A DNA stretch of 64,000 nt, from NCBI GenBank assembly GCA_022577435.1, contig JAKOON010000021.1, forward strand, positions 10,419,699 to 10,483,698. Reading direction: 5' to 3'. Positions 37,601 to 51,723 of this stretch are shown in pieces (positions within the stretch are counted from its first letter, which is position 1; the number at the start of each line of letters is the position of its first letter). A program made the position numbers and the translations under genes. The notes under the pieces are model-generated. The model ran no database searches. It was not told the DNA's origin and saw only the letters and a program-made list of their open reading frames with translations. This DNA comes from Embiotoca jacksoni (lineage: Eukaryota; Chordata; Actinopteri; Embiotocidae).

Positions 37601-39625
37601 AAAAATCACACAATGTCTTTGAGCTATCTGAGAAGAAATGAAAAAAACTCAATAAATTCCACCTCGCGAGAAATTCTGTGTTTCCATATGCAGGTCAAAA
37701 TGAGACGAGATGCCACATGACAGTTTGTTACAGAAGCAGTCTTCTGCTTCTCTTCACAACTGTAAATTAATCTCTGAAGGGGATGTTACTTACACAATAA
37801 ACTGTAATAAAATGTTCAAGTGTGTAACTAAAGCAGGGGGCTCCACCCCGTAGCTCGTTCCGGCCCGCCACCCGGTTCTGAGTAGATCAAAGAGGGTTTG
37901 AATAATATGCAGTGTTTCCCACACATAAACTTACCTTAGTAGGCCACCCAGGTTTATTTGGCAATTCATTATCCATCCATCCATCCATCCATTATCTTGA
38001 CCTGAACAGGTCACGGGGGGGGGCTTGAGCCTATCCTAGCTCACTTTTGGGCAGGGTACACCTTGGATAGGTTGCCGGTCTGTCACAGGGCCAACACAGA
38101 AACAAAGACCATTCACACCTAAGGGCAATTTCTAGAACCACCAATTAACCTGAGATTCATGTTTTTGGACGGTGGGAGGAAGCCGGAGTACCCGGAGAGA
38201 ACCCACGCAGGAACAGGGAGAACATGCAAACTCCACACAGAAAGGGTGAGATCCGGATTCAAACCCGGAACCTTTTCGCTGTGAGGCAACAATGCTAACC
38301 ACTGCACCACTGTGCCACCTGCAGCTTATGGCAGCATTTCTTATTTATTTATTTTTTAACTTGTCTGAGCGAACGACACTATCGATACGATCGATTGACG
38401 AGTTGACCGTCTCCCCTCGCTGCCTTCACCTGTGGAGCAGTGCAGCGGAAGTGGAGCTCCGCCCTTCATGAAACACACAGAGAACAGAGGACAGGAAAAC
38501 TGCGACCTGCAACGCACCTGAAAAACAAAGCATAGACCCTCACTCTGAGCTGGAAAGAAATGGATACTCATAAATTAGGTAAATAATATAAATACAATAT
38601 TTTTGGCTGGAGGGCAACAGTGAGTGTCGCTTTCATTTTGTCAAAGTAGCTCTCAAAGGAAAAAAGACCGGAGACCCCAGAACTAAAGTGTTCATCCAAA
38701 AGAACTTGTGAACTTACAACTCAGTGGACATGATGTAACACACATTTCAATACTGTTCATTTCCACACTACAATAACAAATATGGTCTTTGGAAAACTCA
38801 AAAAGTCTAATATTTTTCTCCACTGTTCTGTTTGTGGTTCCAGTTTGATGGTGTGAATCCATTTTCTTGTCGTTTCACAGGACCCCTGTCTGCATTGTAC
38901 AAGGATGTCAGTGTGGTTCACCCCTCTCTGCTCAGCTGTCTGGAGCCCCTGGAGAGTCAGCAGGTTCGAGAGCTGCTGAGGAGACTCGGTGTTCATGAAC
39001 TGGAGCCTCAAGAGCTGCTGGAGCAGCACATCTACCCGATAATACGGAGCAACAAATGGAAGGTAAAACTCACCAAACACGGAATCAGCTTGGCCTATTG
39101 TCATGTGAGAAATGATCATAAAAAGGATGATTTTTTTTTGGATGATTTTTAACATTTCATAATTGTCTTAAATGTCTTTTCCTCTTTCTCTTTTTGCCTT
39201 GTTTTTCCATCTGGTATTGATTCCACCTCCAGTCCAAGCCCGAGTCGGTGGTTGTGAGTTACTTAGTTTTCATCAAGCAGCACTCCTCCTCCAGCCAGGA
39301 GTACTCCGACACCGCAATACCCGTCCTCACCTCCAGGGGTCTGCTGAGCCCGGCCAATGAAAGGGTGCACTTCTCTGAAGAGTACGGCAACATCGACCTG
39401 CCAAAGAAGCTGCCTGGTAGGGAGAAGCCCACACAAGCATGAACACACACACTGTGGCTGTAAAAGAAGAGTTAAACTCGAGCCCTTGTCCTCCCCCAGT
39501 TATTGTTCGGCGTCCATGTTGGCTCCAGAAAGACGACTAAAATAACCAAAATAATCACCGGAGCTTGTTCGTCCAAGTCCCCAGCTGCCATCTCCCTTTT
39601 TCTCTGGGTAGATTTTGGACATCAG

Positions 39626-39680
<55 letters not shown>

Positions 39681-42600
39681 TATGTGTGTGTGTGTGTGTG
39701 CGTATGTATGTGTACTGAATGTGTGTGGTCTTTTGTGAGGAAAGTGGTCAGTGATTATGTCAGGGTTTGCCTCCATTGTTAGGGTCCAACATGCCATGCC
39801 TGAGAGTATTGAACATAGTAGTTTGTTTGTGTTTGTGTTACGTAAGCGCTCGTGGAGTGGGCAACCCGTCATGGAAAATGGATCAGAACTCCTGGCCGGC
39901 GCTTTGAGAGAGGCTGAATTTGTATAGACACAAACTCATGTTCCTTTTACAGTGTTTCTGCTCCGCTGCCCATTTTAAAGACGGCAATTGCAGCATTTTG
40001 ATAATTTGAGGCATTTGATGTGGTGATTCTCATCCAATGACTTTTCTTGCAGAACAGCAGCTGCACATTTCACAGCTGAATTACATCCAAAATAATAAAA
40101 GCAGTCTAATTTTGGATGGTTGTTTGAAGACAGCCGTACATTATGAAACTAGCCAGCTTCTCACATTTTTTTGTATCACTTGTCATATTTGTTTAACAAA
40201 ATCAAATTCAAAAAGAAGTTGGCATTCATTTTTCACAAATTAGATAAAAACCTTTTATACTCCTGTATACTACTACATGATCAATGGTACATTGACCGAG
40301 CTATCGGTTTCAAGCTGCAGCTATCGATTGTTTTCATTTTTGACAAATCCACAAATTTATAATCGTTTAAAAATCAGATCAGATCAAAAGAACAAAATGG
40401 TCAACGCAGTCTTGTTTTGTTTTCAGACATTCATTTTCACAAAACAAAACAAAAACAGTAAAAACTGAGGAGGAACTGGGACCAGAGAGGTTCTGCTGAA
40501 AGTACGATTTTAACATTGAATTAATGTCAAAATCGTTTCAGCTCAAAGTCAATTCACGTATTCTGTTTTCTACTGGACTTGTGTTGCAATTGATTTCCTC
40601 CCTGAGGCGTTGGCTGCTTTCACTGTTCACTCTGAAGGGTTCGGTTCTGTAAACAATGTAGCCGTTTTCCTTTTGGCAATAAAGCAGCGCAGCAGATGAA
40701 TTACATTAATGTTGCACCTTCAAAAGGTAAACATTTCACATTGCATTAGCCTGTTTACTTATCTTTGTTTGCCAGGTTTTTGCCTCTTATTCAGGCTTTC
40801 TCTCTTGTTCTTCCCTCTGTGAACCTTCATCCCGCCGCCTCGCTGCTTTCCCCCCCGCCAGGCTTTGATTGGATCCTGCTGAGTCCCTGCTACGTGCAGA
40901 CAGACGACGATGTCGCAGGATGGAGGGAGCTGTTCAGCAGCCTGGGAGTCAGAGACGGCCTCATCATCCGCAAAGAGAGACGAACGCTCACTGCCAAAGA
41001 ACTGGTGAGGGGGACATCCCTAATGTGTCATCACACTCCGCTCATGCTGCAAAAGATGCAATCATTCAGGCAACTAAAACAAAAACAAAAAGGAGACGAA
41101 GGTCATACCTGTTAGCGCAGCAGATAAAAGGCTCTAGATTGTGTTGTGTAAGGACGCAATATTTACCGGTTGCATGGACACCAGAGGCAGACCAGAATCT
41201 TCCTCTGCGTCCGTGACTCATCGGGATGAATAAAGTGGTGATTAAAGGATGAAGATACTAATGATTATGAGTCACGCCAGGACTAAAGAGATCAATAGCT
41301 GCTTTGAGGATGAGCAGAAAAAGCAGGTGACTGATGGGACGTGTCGGGGACATAGCCTGAGGGGTGCAGGTCAGACATTCCTGATGCCTGTTTTAGCCCG
41401 GGCTACAATACAGGGGATCGCATGTGGATTTGTAATGATGCCATCAGTCCTCGTGTGACCGACGCCGCCTCCATACAGTATTAGAAAGATGATCCTGTTA
41501 TTATTCCTGCTTAAAGAATACAGAACACACCAGGTGCTCATAATTAACCGGAAAAGTCTGTTTTCTTTTCAATTGGAGACGACAACGTAGACGTTTATCA
41601 AACTGGTCACGTCATCGTCACATCCATTAATGTGAAACACTGAGAAACAAATTCTCTCCACCAGGTCCATTCATTAGCTGTTCTGGAGCTTTTGATCATG
41701 TCACGTGATCTTCATCATTTGGAGGGACAGCAGATGGAAATTAGCATTGTGCTAAATCTGATGCTATACATTCATTGTGCACTGTCCTTGTTTTAAATGT
41801 ACAAAATAAATTAAATAGATCAGCAGGGGACCTTTTCTCAGTTATTCTGCTATCGTGGATGTTTCATTGTCAGTTTTTTTTAATGTGCTGCTCAACAATA
41901 GTGTCCAAGCAGCCATTTCTAGGAAAAGTAAAGAAAAAGATTAAAGTTATGATAAATGATGAGATATTGAGCCAAAATCTTGATAACAATTGACAGTATC
42001 GAATCAGTCTTTATACTCATATAATGGTTTAGTCAGAAAAATGACTGACCTCCTCTAATGTTTATCATGACTAGCTTTGCATGTGGTTTTTTTTTCTTCT
42101 TGCCTTAAGTGAACTTCCATAATAAGTAATTATTTAAGAAAATGATCTTTAAATGAATAAACGATTTTAATAGTGTTGAGTTGTCACCCTAAATGTAGCA
42201 CAAAGCACACAGTACAGAAGCTGCATTGATAGATAACAAGGAGACTATGAGAGCAAGTTAAAAAAACAAAACAATAACAAGACAACTGTTATTAAATGAT
42301 AAAACGATAAAAACACTATAATTGGCATGATTAAATTAAACAGGCGCCGGACCAGTGAGGATGAAAGTGTCTCTTTCTCTGTACGAGCTGCCAGTGGAGA
42401 GCCCCGGGTCGGTTTGATGTGATCAAACTCTCTGGTCCTGGTTTGGATTCTAGCAGCAGTGCCCTCGACATATTTCAGGCTTTTGATAAATGACAGAGGA
42501 AGACTAGAGAAGAATAGAAATCCAAACAGTTCAGTCTGGCGCAAACCTGCAAGAAACAGCAAAGTCTGTGAACACTTCAGTCGCGCTGGCTTCAGATTAA

Positions 42601-45600
42601 CAATTTAGCGACATGTCATTGTCAACGGTGAAGCTCATTCTTTCTTTCTTTTTCCGCTCCTCCGCCAGGCCTCCAGTCCCTGGGCGGATGAAAGTGTGAC
42701 GTGGCGACAAAATCCAGGGGAGGGCTATGTGCTGGACGACTACCCCGGCGAGGAGTTTCATGCCCTGGCCACAGCCCAGCTGCCGGGCTCCCTCCTCCTG
42801 CAGCAGAGAATCGCTCTGCTGGAGCTGCTGGAGGCCAACTGGGCCACCGGGTAACACGCACACACACGCACACGCACACACACACACACGCACACACACA
42901 CACACGCGCACACGCACAGTCATTTTGTGTCCGGTGCATCTTGTCCCATTTCTGTTTTGTTTGGGGAACCTAACAGCCACAGATGATGGCTCTGTTAATG
43001 GATTTGGGATTATTTAGGGTCACGTAGTAATTCCCATTACTTGCTCCGTGGCCATTAAGTGATTACTGAAGTAAAGTAGGGACATTGTTCAACGGTTCAA
43101 AACCATTTTCTCCCTAAAAGAAAAGTGGTGACACACAAGCCTTTTGTTTGGGTTGAACATCGCCAGATAATCGGATTAATAATCTGGATTTAGTTGCTTT
43201 TAGTGTCGTCCCGTCTCATGACTTCTCGTTATAGATGTGTGCGAGGAGGAGACGGCGGTTCGGTTTAGGAGGTCAACCAAGCTTACAAACTCACACCGGT
43301 GAGCGGTGCACTCTACTAGTACGTCCTGCCAGTGTCTTCTTTATATCACATTTGGATGAATAATTAAAAGATCGCGGCATCGTTTCTACACGTCGGAGCT
43401 CATTTATTATTCATGCTTTACTGCCAACCATTTTGTAACGCACACAAGTTTCAGCTTCATACTGTGACCTATTAAATAAGAGCATTAAGAACATGTACAA
43501 AATCTACAATCAAATAAATATTAAAATCAAAATTCCAAGAACTATATAAGTAAAAAAAAAATAAAAAAAAGTAGTAATAAAAATGAAAAAAAAAGAAGTC
43601 ATAAAATGAATATACATTTACACCACGCCAGTCAGGAGTTTGGACACGTTTACTTTTCTTCAATTTAGCTTTTTTTTTTAATTTTTTTTTATTGTAGAAC
43701 AAAACTGAAGACACCAAAACTGTGAAATAACACCTATGTAAGAAAAAAAGTGTAAACAAAGCAAAATGTGCATCATATTTTAGATTTCTCATAGAAAACA
43801 TCGTTTGCCTCGATGACAGCTAGAATCACTATTTTCAGTATTTTAACCAGCCTCATGAGATCGTCATCTGAAACGGTTTTCACTTACAGCCTTGTCAAAA
43901 GCTAAATGGTGGAATTCCTTGTTTTTCTTTTGAACTCAAATCTATTTCACAGCTTTCACTTTTAAACTCATATCATTACACATCATTACAGGACCGAGTC
44001 ATTCATGGTATTCAAAGTCCAGGCTATTCAAACCTACCATAATTTTTTTTTATATCAGTCTTTATAGCCTGGGAAGCAATATTGTGTGTTGTGGAATTAT
44101 TTTATTTTCACATGTATCGCACCATAAAATGTTGTCAGTAGAGATATCTTTCTATAGTTGTGTAGAGGGGATTGTCTACAATCCGGCAATATCTCAACCA
44201 TGTTTGTTGGACACTACATGACTCAGCAATTTTAAAACACATGAAATGCCATTGTTTTATTCAGTTAAGTCTTTCACATCTTCAACCCAACTTTTGTATC
44301 ATTGCTACGCAACATAAAACATGTTATTTATTTGTATTTATTTATTTTATGGGCACTTTATTTGAAATTGAAAGAACAAGAGGGGGGAGAGAGCAGGTGA
44401 ATGACATGCAGGTGGTCCGGACCCAAAACAGGGACTCATGATATGTGTGCTAATAACTCGGCTGTCGGTTTGGCACCCAAATACATTATTTCATTATTTT
44501 TCATACAACGCGGGATGTAATATCAGCTCTCTGTTGGAGGTGAGGCAGAAGGGATTTCAAAACCAGATTAGTCGTGCAGACAAACAACGAGTATCATCAG
44601 AAAATGCGAGTTCTGCTGTTCATTTTGAAACGTTGTTAAGCTGCCATCTATTTCACTGATGAGAAGTTTTCCTGATCATTTAGCACGTGCAGCGCTGCTG
44701 ACTGATGAATATTCTGCAGAGGAATGTAGGTCAGACATTTCTGCCACTGTGTTGAGTCGTCACGAGTGACATCGAGCTCGCCGACCTACAGACGAAGAGC
44801 TCTGCGATAATCAGATCTCTGACGTTCGGATGTGAACGAAGCGGTCGCTGTGTGGTATTCTGCTACTTCCCGCCTGAAAACTAATCCATCCGTAACCTTT
44901 CCCATCCTTCCAGACACTGCTACTCGCAGTACCTCACAGCCCAGGTTATCGACGACGACGGGCGACCAATCAGAAGCACCAGGTCCTCCTTCTACCTCTT
45001 CTTGTGTCGTCTGGAATGGGTGCCGGCGTATCGCCCGCTGAAGGGAGAGCAGCAGGAGAGGAAGTACCTCCGTCCGAGCTCGGTCTACCTGACGTCTCCT
45101 GAGGTCACCGGCCTGCTGGGGACTCACGTGGACTACGTGGACGTTGACTCCAGCGAGTTCAGCAGAGCTCTCGGTAAAAATGCGTCTCCAGTGGTGGACG
45201 TCTCTGTCGTCATCGGTGACGTGATCCAACAGCTCGGGCTCTCAACTTTTTGTCTCCTCTTTCAGGGATGAGAGAAATGATCTCGGTGGAAGTTCTGATC
45301 GACTACCTGAAGAAGTGGTGTGTCGAACCGCAAGCAGACGACGAGGAGCAGAGACCACCTGAAGACGAGCCAGAAGGGACATCTTTCACCTCCACAGTTC
45401 AGCACATCCACAACGTCTACACCTACCTGCATAAGAACTGTCCCCAGAGCAGCCTGAAGGAGCTGTTCCAGCACACACCCGCTGTGTTCGTAGAGTATAA
45501 AAGGTACGTCGTCAGCTGCGTCGGCGTGCTTTTTCAGGTAAATGTCAAAAATCAAAACTCCCGAGACTAAAAAGTGAAACTTTGCTTCCCCAGGCATGAT

Positions 45601-48600
45601 AACAACTGGTGTTCAGGCCGCTTCTACCACCTGAAGGAGGTGTGCTGGAGGGACTCCACGAAAATGTTCCTGCGCTACAAACAGCTGACTCACCGACCGG
45701 ACAGCCCCGTCCAGGAGCCCAAAGTCCTGGCTCCTTTCTACTATCCGCTGGACGGCATGGAAGACTTCTTCAGGAGAGTAAGCTGCTCCGTGAAGGCCAA
45801 TCAGCACAGAAGCCTTTTTGACGTCACTCGCTCGTCATCACAGAACAGATAAACTTAACGAATAAATCCACACTGGCTCAGTCACCTACACGAGAGATGC
45901 ACATCACCCTGTTGGTGTTGTGTTTGCTGAGCCCTTTCCCCCTTAGTTACTGTTGTTAAGGGTTCCTGATGTTGCTCCTTTGGTCCTCAATGACCCGTAA
46001 ACTAAAGCAGCTGTAGTTAAGCTAACGTTAACTCTGTGATTCGGAGAAAGAGGACTGGAGTTGGGTCAGTGAATTGTCATTTAATTATACATTTAATAAA
46101 ACAGACATAGACAGTATGTTGTCATTCACCTGTTATTCTATTCGGATATCGAGACGATGAATTATAAACACGGTATTTTACTATAAAGACACTGCACTGT
46201 GTCTAACATTTTAATTTAAACGGTTCAGTGTCCTGAAACGCTTTGCTGTCCTTTTCTCTCTCTGCTCTGCCCAACCGGTCGAGGCAGATGGCCGCCCACC
46301 TCTGAGCCTGGTTCTGTCGTTTTCTCCTTCCTGTTAAAGGGGAGTTTATTTTCCTCCCAGACGCTCGTGTGAATCGTTGAATTGTTTTGTGTAATGCTGT
46401 AAAGTTCTGTTGTGAAGACTTTACTATGTTAAGTGCCCTAAAATAACTGTTGTGATCTGGTGCTGGATATATAAATTAAATTAAATTGAATTGAATTCAT
46501 TAATTGAAACACTACTATTGGAAAAGAATTTGAAAACCAATATATATAATAGATTGAAATGTCTAAAACACACTAATAATGCATCTGTGATGATCTTATT
46601 TATAGCTGCTGAACGTGGATCCAAGTCCCAACATGAAGCAGTATGTGGATTTGTTGGAGCTGATCTGTTCATCATCTCCGATTCCAACTGCTGAAGTGCT
46701 GCAGGACGTGTCCGTACTTTATGCCACACTTGGTGAGGACATTTAGATTACCAGTCTTTGCATACTTCACTCTGTACGTGTCTGAAGCTCATCGTGTCTC
46801 TGTTCAACAACTGGGAAGTCTCCCCTTGATTTGTTACATCCTCCCTCTAGTTTTCTGTATTCTCAATTTAATCTAAAATAATGTAATATCTATTTCAACA
46901 GCTCAAAAGTGTAAGCTTCCGATGTCTGGAGATCAGGACAACTTCCTGCAGTCCAACCTTAATTCCGCTTACTGCTCCACTTTGAAAGGTGAGTGATGAG
47001 CCCTTCAGTACCTCTTTAATCTGTGTGTCTCACAAACCTTTTGCCAGCCCGACTACATGCTGCGAAATATTCCCTGCAACCTCGTATCATCTACGACCTG
47101 TCAGCACGTTTTAAAATCAACCGGGGAGAATCTGCTGCTGCTGCCTGGAAATCCTTTACACTGGAGACTGAATGAAGCCAGACAGCCAACTGTACTGAGT
47201 TCACAGCAGTATACATGTCATCAGGGACCAAAGACAAGGGAGAAAAAAACCTATTTTCATAGAGGTTAAACAACCATGTACATCCTGGTTTGTAATGCTG
47301 CCCTCTGCCCTAAAAGTGGCATTAAGTTGGCAAAAGGCTCTGAAGAGTGGACTGACCTCCACCTCCTGGGGAGAGTTGAAGAGGAGGTGTGAGGGGAACA
47401 CATGATGTAAAGATAATATGTGAGGTGAAAGACACAGATTCAGGCCAGTTTTGGGAAGTTATTACTGGTTTGGTCACTAACACGATCACCAGTGGCAACA
47501 GAGGCTGTGATCCACGGCTCATTGAATCATCGTAGGTGCTTTAAAAACCTCCGTGCCCGACTACTGCAATTTGGGTCTTTATTGAACACGCAGACATACT
47601 ATATACTTTAGATTCAGTGGGACTTACACTTCCGGAGGATGTTCGTGTCTATGACATCACACTGTATACACATTTAAGTCAAAATGGGGCTAAAGTGTCA
47701 AAAAGCAATTTGGTGATGACTCCTTAAAACTGGTTAATAAGGAGCTCAAACCAAGATATATAAAACTGGTGAACAAATTACTTAATGGCAGCACTAAATT
47801 CCCTAAATATAAATACCCTCAAACATGTTTCTGGCCTTTATGTAACGGCATTTTCTTGTTCCCTTTTGTTTGTTTTTTGTTTGTTTTTTTAACAATAACA
47901 ACACTTTTAGCAGTTGAGACCATACAACATTATGATTTTAAGAATCAGGAGTAGTCGCACAGACACGGTGAGAAAGAAAGACGCATGCTGAGTGTATTGA
48001 AGTCATTCTGTGTATCTGTGTCTCTGCTCTGTGGTCAGGTATGGTGTCTGATAAGAGGGTCTTCCCCACCAAGGATAACTGCTGGGTGAGTCTGGCACGT
48101 AAACCCATGATCGCTGACAGCAAAGAGCTGGAGAAGATCTTTAAACCTCACCAGCAGGCGTGTCTGCTCAACCTGCCGGCAGCAGAGAAGAAGAGCACTC
48201 CTAGGGGCAAGACGGGGAACTTCGGTACGCCGCTGCCGCTTTGTTTTCTTAGTTGTCCGTGTTAGATTTTGAAAGAAAAAAAAAAAAGACAATTATTACT
48301 GCTGTCGTGCGATTGCTTTGCCAGGTCATACAGTCGCTCCCGTACCTGCCTTCAAAGAGGAGGACAGGCTGTTGTTCCTGGAGATCTGTGGTATCCGGCA
48401 GCTTTCCCAGTGCGTCAAGTACGAGCCTCAGACGGAGAACCTGCGGCCGTGTCCGTCCATGCAGGCCCTGGTGCGCTCCGTCGTCCCCTACATCCAGAGG
48501 TTCCTGTACCACCAACACGACGAGCTGGGAGAACTCTACGCTGAGCTGACCGACAGCAACATCGCAGAGAAAATCAAGCACCTTTCCTTCGGACAGGTCA

Positions 48601-51600
48601 GAGGATCAATGTGAAGGAATTTGCAACCCCGGGTTGGTTTAAAGATGAAGTAGGGTCATACGCATTCAAAGCCTTGTTGAGGAAGAATCTCCGACCGTGA
48701 TCGCTCACACCGTCAACATTCAACATCCAGCCGCGTTCAACAGCAGAAACTTCCTCTCAGCTTCATTCTCTGCCTGAGCTGCTTCTCTCCACAGCAACAG
48801 ATTTAATGACGTGAACATTTGCACTCATCCTGTCATTTACTTTGCACTTTGTGTCTAATTAGTACCTGATTTAATGAGGCAGGAGCTCATCAAGCAGTCA
48901 GCTTCTCAGACTTCTGTCCACGAGCGTTCTGTGACTAAAGAAAAGAGAATCGGTGCGGTGCATTGGTGGATTCATCTGAGATCAGCAAGCTCAGAAAACA
49001 AAATCCTTGTAGCAGCCCGACTGTTAAATTCTAGTTCAAACCACAGACTGTATATAAAAGTGGACGTAACTCCCAGTTCTGAAAAAGCAGTCCGATGAGG
49101 AAGTGGCTTAAACTGCAGTACCACCCAGTGCCATTTTGTTAACCAAAGTCGCTCCTTCTTAATAGCTTCCTGGAGGTCCATCTGAATATTAATCCGTCAT
49201 TAATTTGAAAATAAGCTTCAAAAAGACCTGTTTTAGGGGCTGTATCTGTTTGATTGACAGGCCTGTGGTGCAGTCAGGCTACGGCAATCGGTGGGCGGGA
49301 CGTAGTATCGGCGGGTTTCCAATAAAGATCGAGTCAGATCCACCGCTCGCTCCCCCTCAGCTCGTCCAAATATGGTCGCTTCCTGCTCCGAACTAGCACG
49401 ATGGCGCCGGCCCAAATCTGAGCTGAAGGCACACACGCCTTAGTATAAGAAAAAGCTAAAGTGATCATGAAGTTCGCACTCCGGGAGTCTTAACACCTGA
49501 AGGCAGGAACAAAGTAGAAACACAAAGGAAACAAACGTGGTCTGATTGTCGACAGGTGGGGAAGCTGTACATTCGCTACCAGCTGGACGTCTCTGACAGT
49601 GAGGACGCTGTGATCGAGCTGCAGGACGTCATCTGTCTGCTGAAGGACCAGAAGGAGTTCTACATCCAGAAAGATCACCTCGCAGCCAAGCTGGACATCT
49701 GCAGGTCTGTGCAGGACCTTCAATTAGCCAAGAAGACTTCAAACATTCACAAACTGTCAAAGTCCTGTTGGAGCAGTCGAGAGTTAAAACCGGAGCTCCA
49801 AAGCACATACGGTCCTCTCAGTGTAGGACATTTAAAAAAAAAATTTAAAAAAAAACCTGCCTCCACAGTCTAAAAAAATTGGAGGGTTTCAAAAATGTTG
49901 GGGACACTTTAAAAAAAAAAAAAAACAGCACCCTAATTAGTGAAATGAGCCCAGAATGGAAAGCATATATTAATCACCAACAGGAGTAAATAAAAAGAAA
50001 AGAAAAGTGCGTAGCAAATTCCCTCTTAGTGTTCCTGTGGACAGTTTCCTTGTGGAGCTGTGGGGAGATGTAATGACGCGATTTGTTGACGTCAGACTAT
50101 GGAGGTCTGTTTCACGCAGTTTGTCTGATCTTCGGACTGAGCTGTTTCAGTGTTCACACATGTTTATTCTTTTAAGACAAACTGTAAATATTATGATGCT
50201 GTCCCAAAGAAATGAGGAGACCCTGTTTCCATTCGGCCACATCAATCCGGACATATGCGACCCGGCCGTGATCGTACCGCTTGTGTCCACATTCGTTGAG
50301 CAGAGGAAACACGCGTGTCCCGAGGACACATTTAAAAACTGCCTACTCAGCTGATGTCCTCTGAATATCAATAAAAATAAACACAGCTCCTTGTTCCCGT
50401 GTTGGTATCTGACCCGGTCCTCCGGTGTGTTTCCACCACGTTACAGCAGGTTCGTTAGTTGGGTTTTTTTTGGGTTTTTTTCCTCCATCGAGTCGTTCAC
50501 CTGATCTGATCTCTGCCGGCTCTTCTTTTATTTTTATTTAATGTCCTGTGTGGTTCTGCTGATCAGCTGAACTGTAGCCGACTGACAGCAGGAGAAACTT
50601 ACTGAAGACTTGTTATGAAGCAGCTGATTAGTGGATTAAAACACACGACGCACTCCTCTTCAATTCAATTCAATTCAATTCAATTTTATTTATATAGCGC
50701 CAAATCACAACACATTAAAGTCCTTACAGCAAGACTTTACAATATTATAGAGAAACCCAACAATTCAACAATTCCCACATAAGCTAGGAGGGGAAAAAAA
50801 ACAACTCCTCTTTAAGGGAGAAAAACCTCCAACAGAGGGAAGAAAAACTCCCTCTTAACAGGAAGAAACCTCCGACAGAACCAGGCTCAGAGGTGGAGAA
50901 CATCTGCCTCGACCGGTTGGGGTGAGAGGAGAGCAGAGAGAGAAAAGGACAGCATAGAGATAGAAGAGAAGAACTGTTGGTGGAGACGACAAGCGCAGGA
51001 CAGAGACATGCAGCTCCATGCATCTCTTCTCATCGTGTTTGTCTTGTAGTTTATCTCCTGTCAGTTCTGTCTCACATCAGACCCACAGCTGTGGGAGGCC
51101 CCGCCCCCTTTGATCCACTCACTGAAACAATGAATTACTCTGACCTGAGTCATCGGGTTTCTGACATTCAGGTTCCTGCTCTTGTGCTCATTTACGTCTA
51201 TATTTTCGTGACGTAGCCGACGTGTTCATTTGCATACAGAGCGGTGGAAGTGAGATCTGATCTCCAAGTCGTCACCCGGGACGCATGTTGATGTTGATGC
51301 CGGGTGGAAACACTCGGCCCAAAGCTGGCCACTCGTGATCCGATCTCTCCAGGAGGGATTCGTCTGGACTGATGTAGAAAAATGGAAACAGGGTCATTGT
51401 GATTATGTGATTGGCCGTTTGTCTTTCACGTTACTTGTAATACCTTGTAATCCTGTTTGTGTGTGTTTTCCAGGGAGCTGGCGAAACTGTTCTGCACAGA
51501 GAACAGCCACAGGAAAGAGCTGATGCATTTCCTGAGTGGCCTGATAACCTCGCTGGATGTGAGTGATATATGATCCCTTCACGCTTTGACCACTAATCTA

Positions 51601-51673
51601 TACCCTGTGAAAAGTTCCTGCTCGCTCGCGGTCTTTCATCCAGTCACTCTTTATCTTTTTGATCTCGCACGCA

Positions 51674-51723
<50 letters not shown>

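Larger units (their letters stand above)
34668..38880. other. largest intron of the NO VEIN-like gene (4.2 kb)
   Basis: Phase is kept across it, so no exon is missing. It contains repeat family A (34876-35450), about 2 kb with no recognised feature (35450-37820), and the second copy of the 28-kb repeat with a SINE inside it. Confidence 0.7.

Noticed and set aside
39555..39872. Frames of alternating Cys-Val or His-Thr across GT/CA arrays (also 42597-43017, 61574-62077, 62218-62430)
   Set aside because: These are translations of dinucleotide repeats and not genes.
48249..48581. Minus-strand frames opposite exons of the giant gene (also 57881-58387 and 17849-18433)
   Set aside because: They are shadows of well-supported plus-strand coding exons.
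50007..50354. 115-codon intronic plus-strand frame
   Set aside because: No family was recognised, and inclusion is not needed since the flanking exons (49704 and 51474) are in phase.
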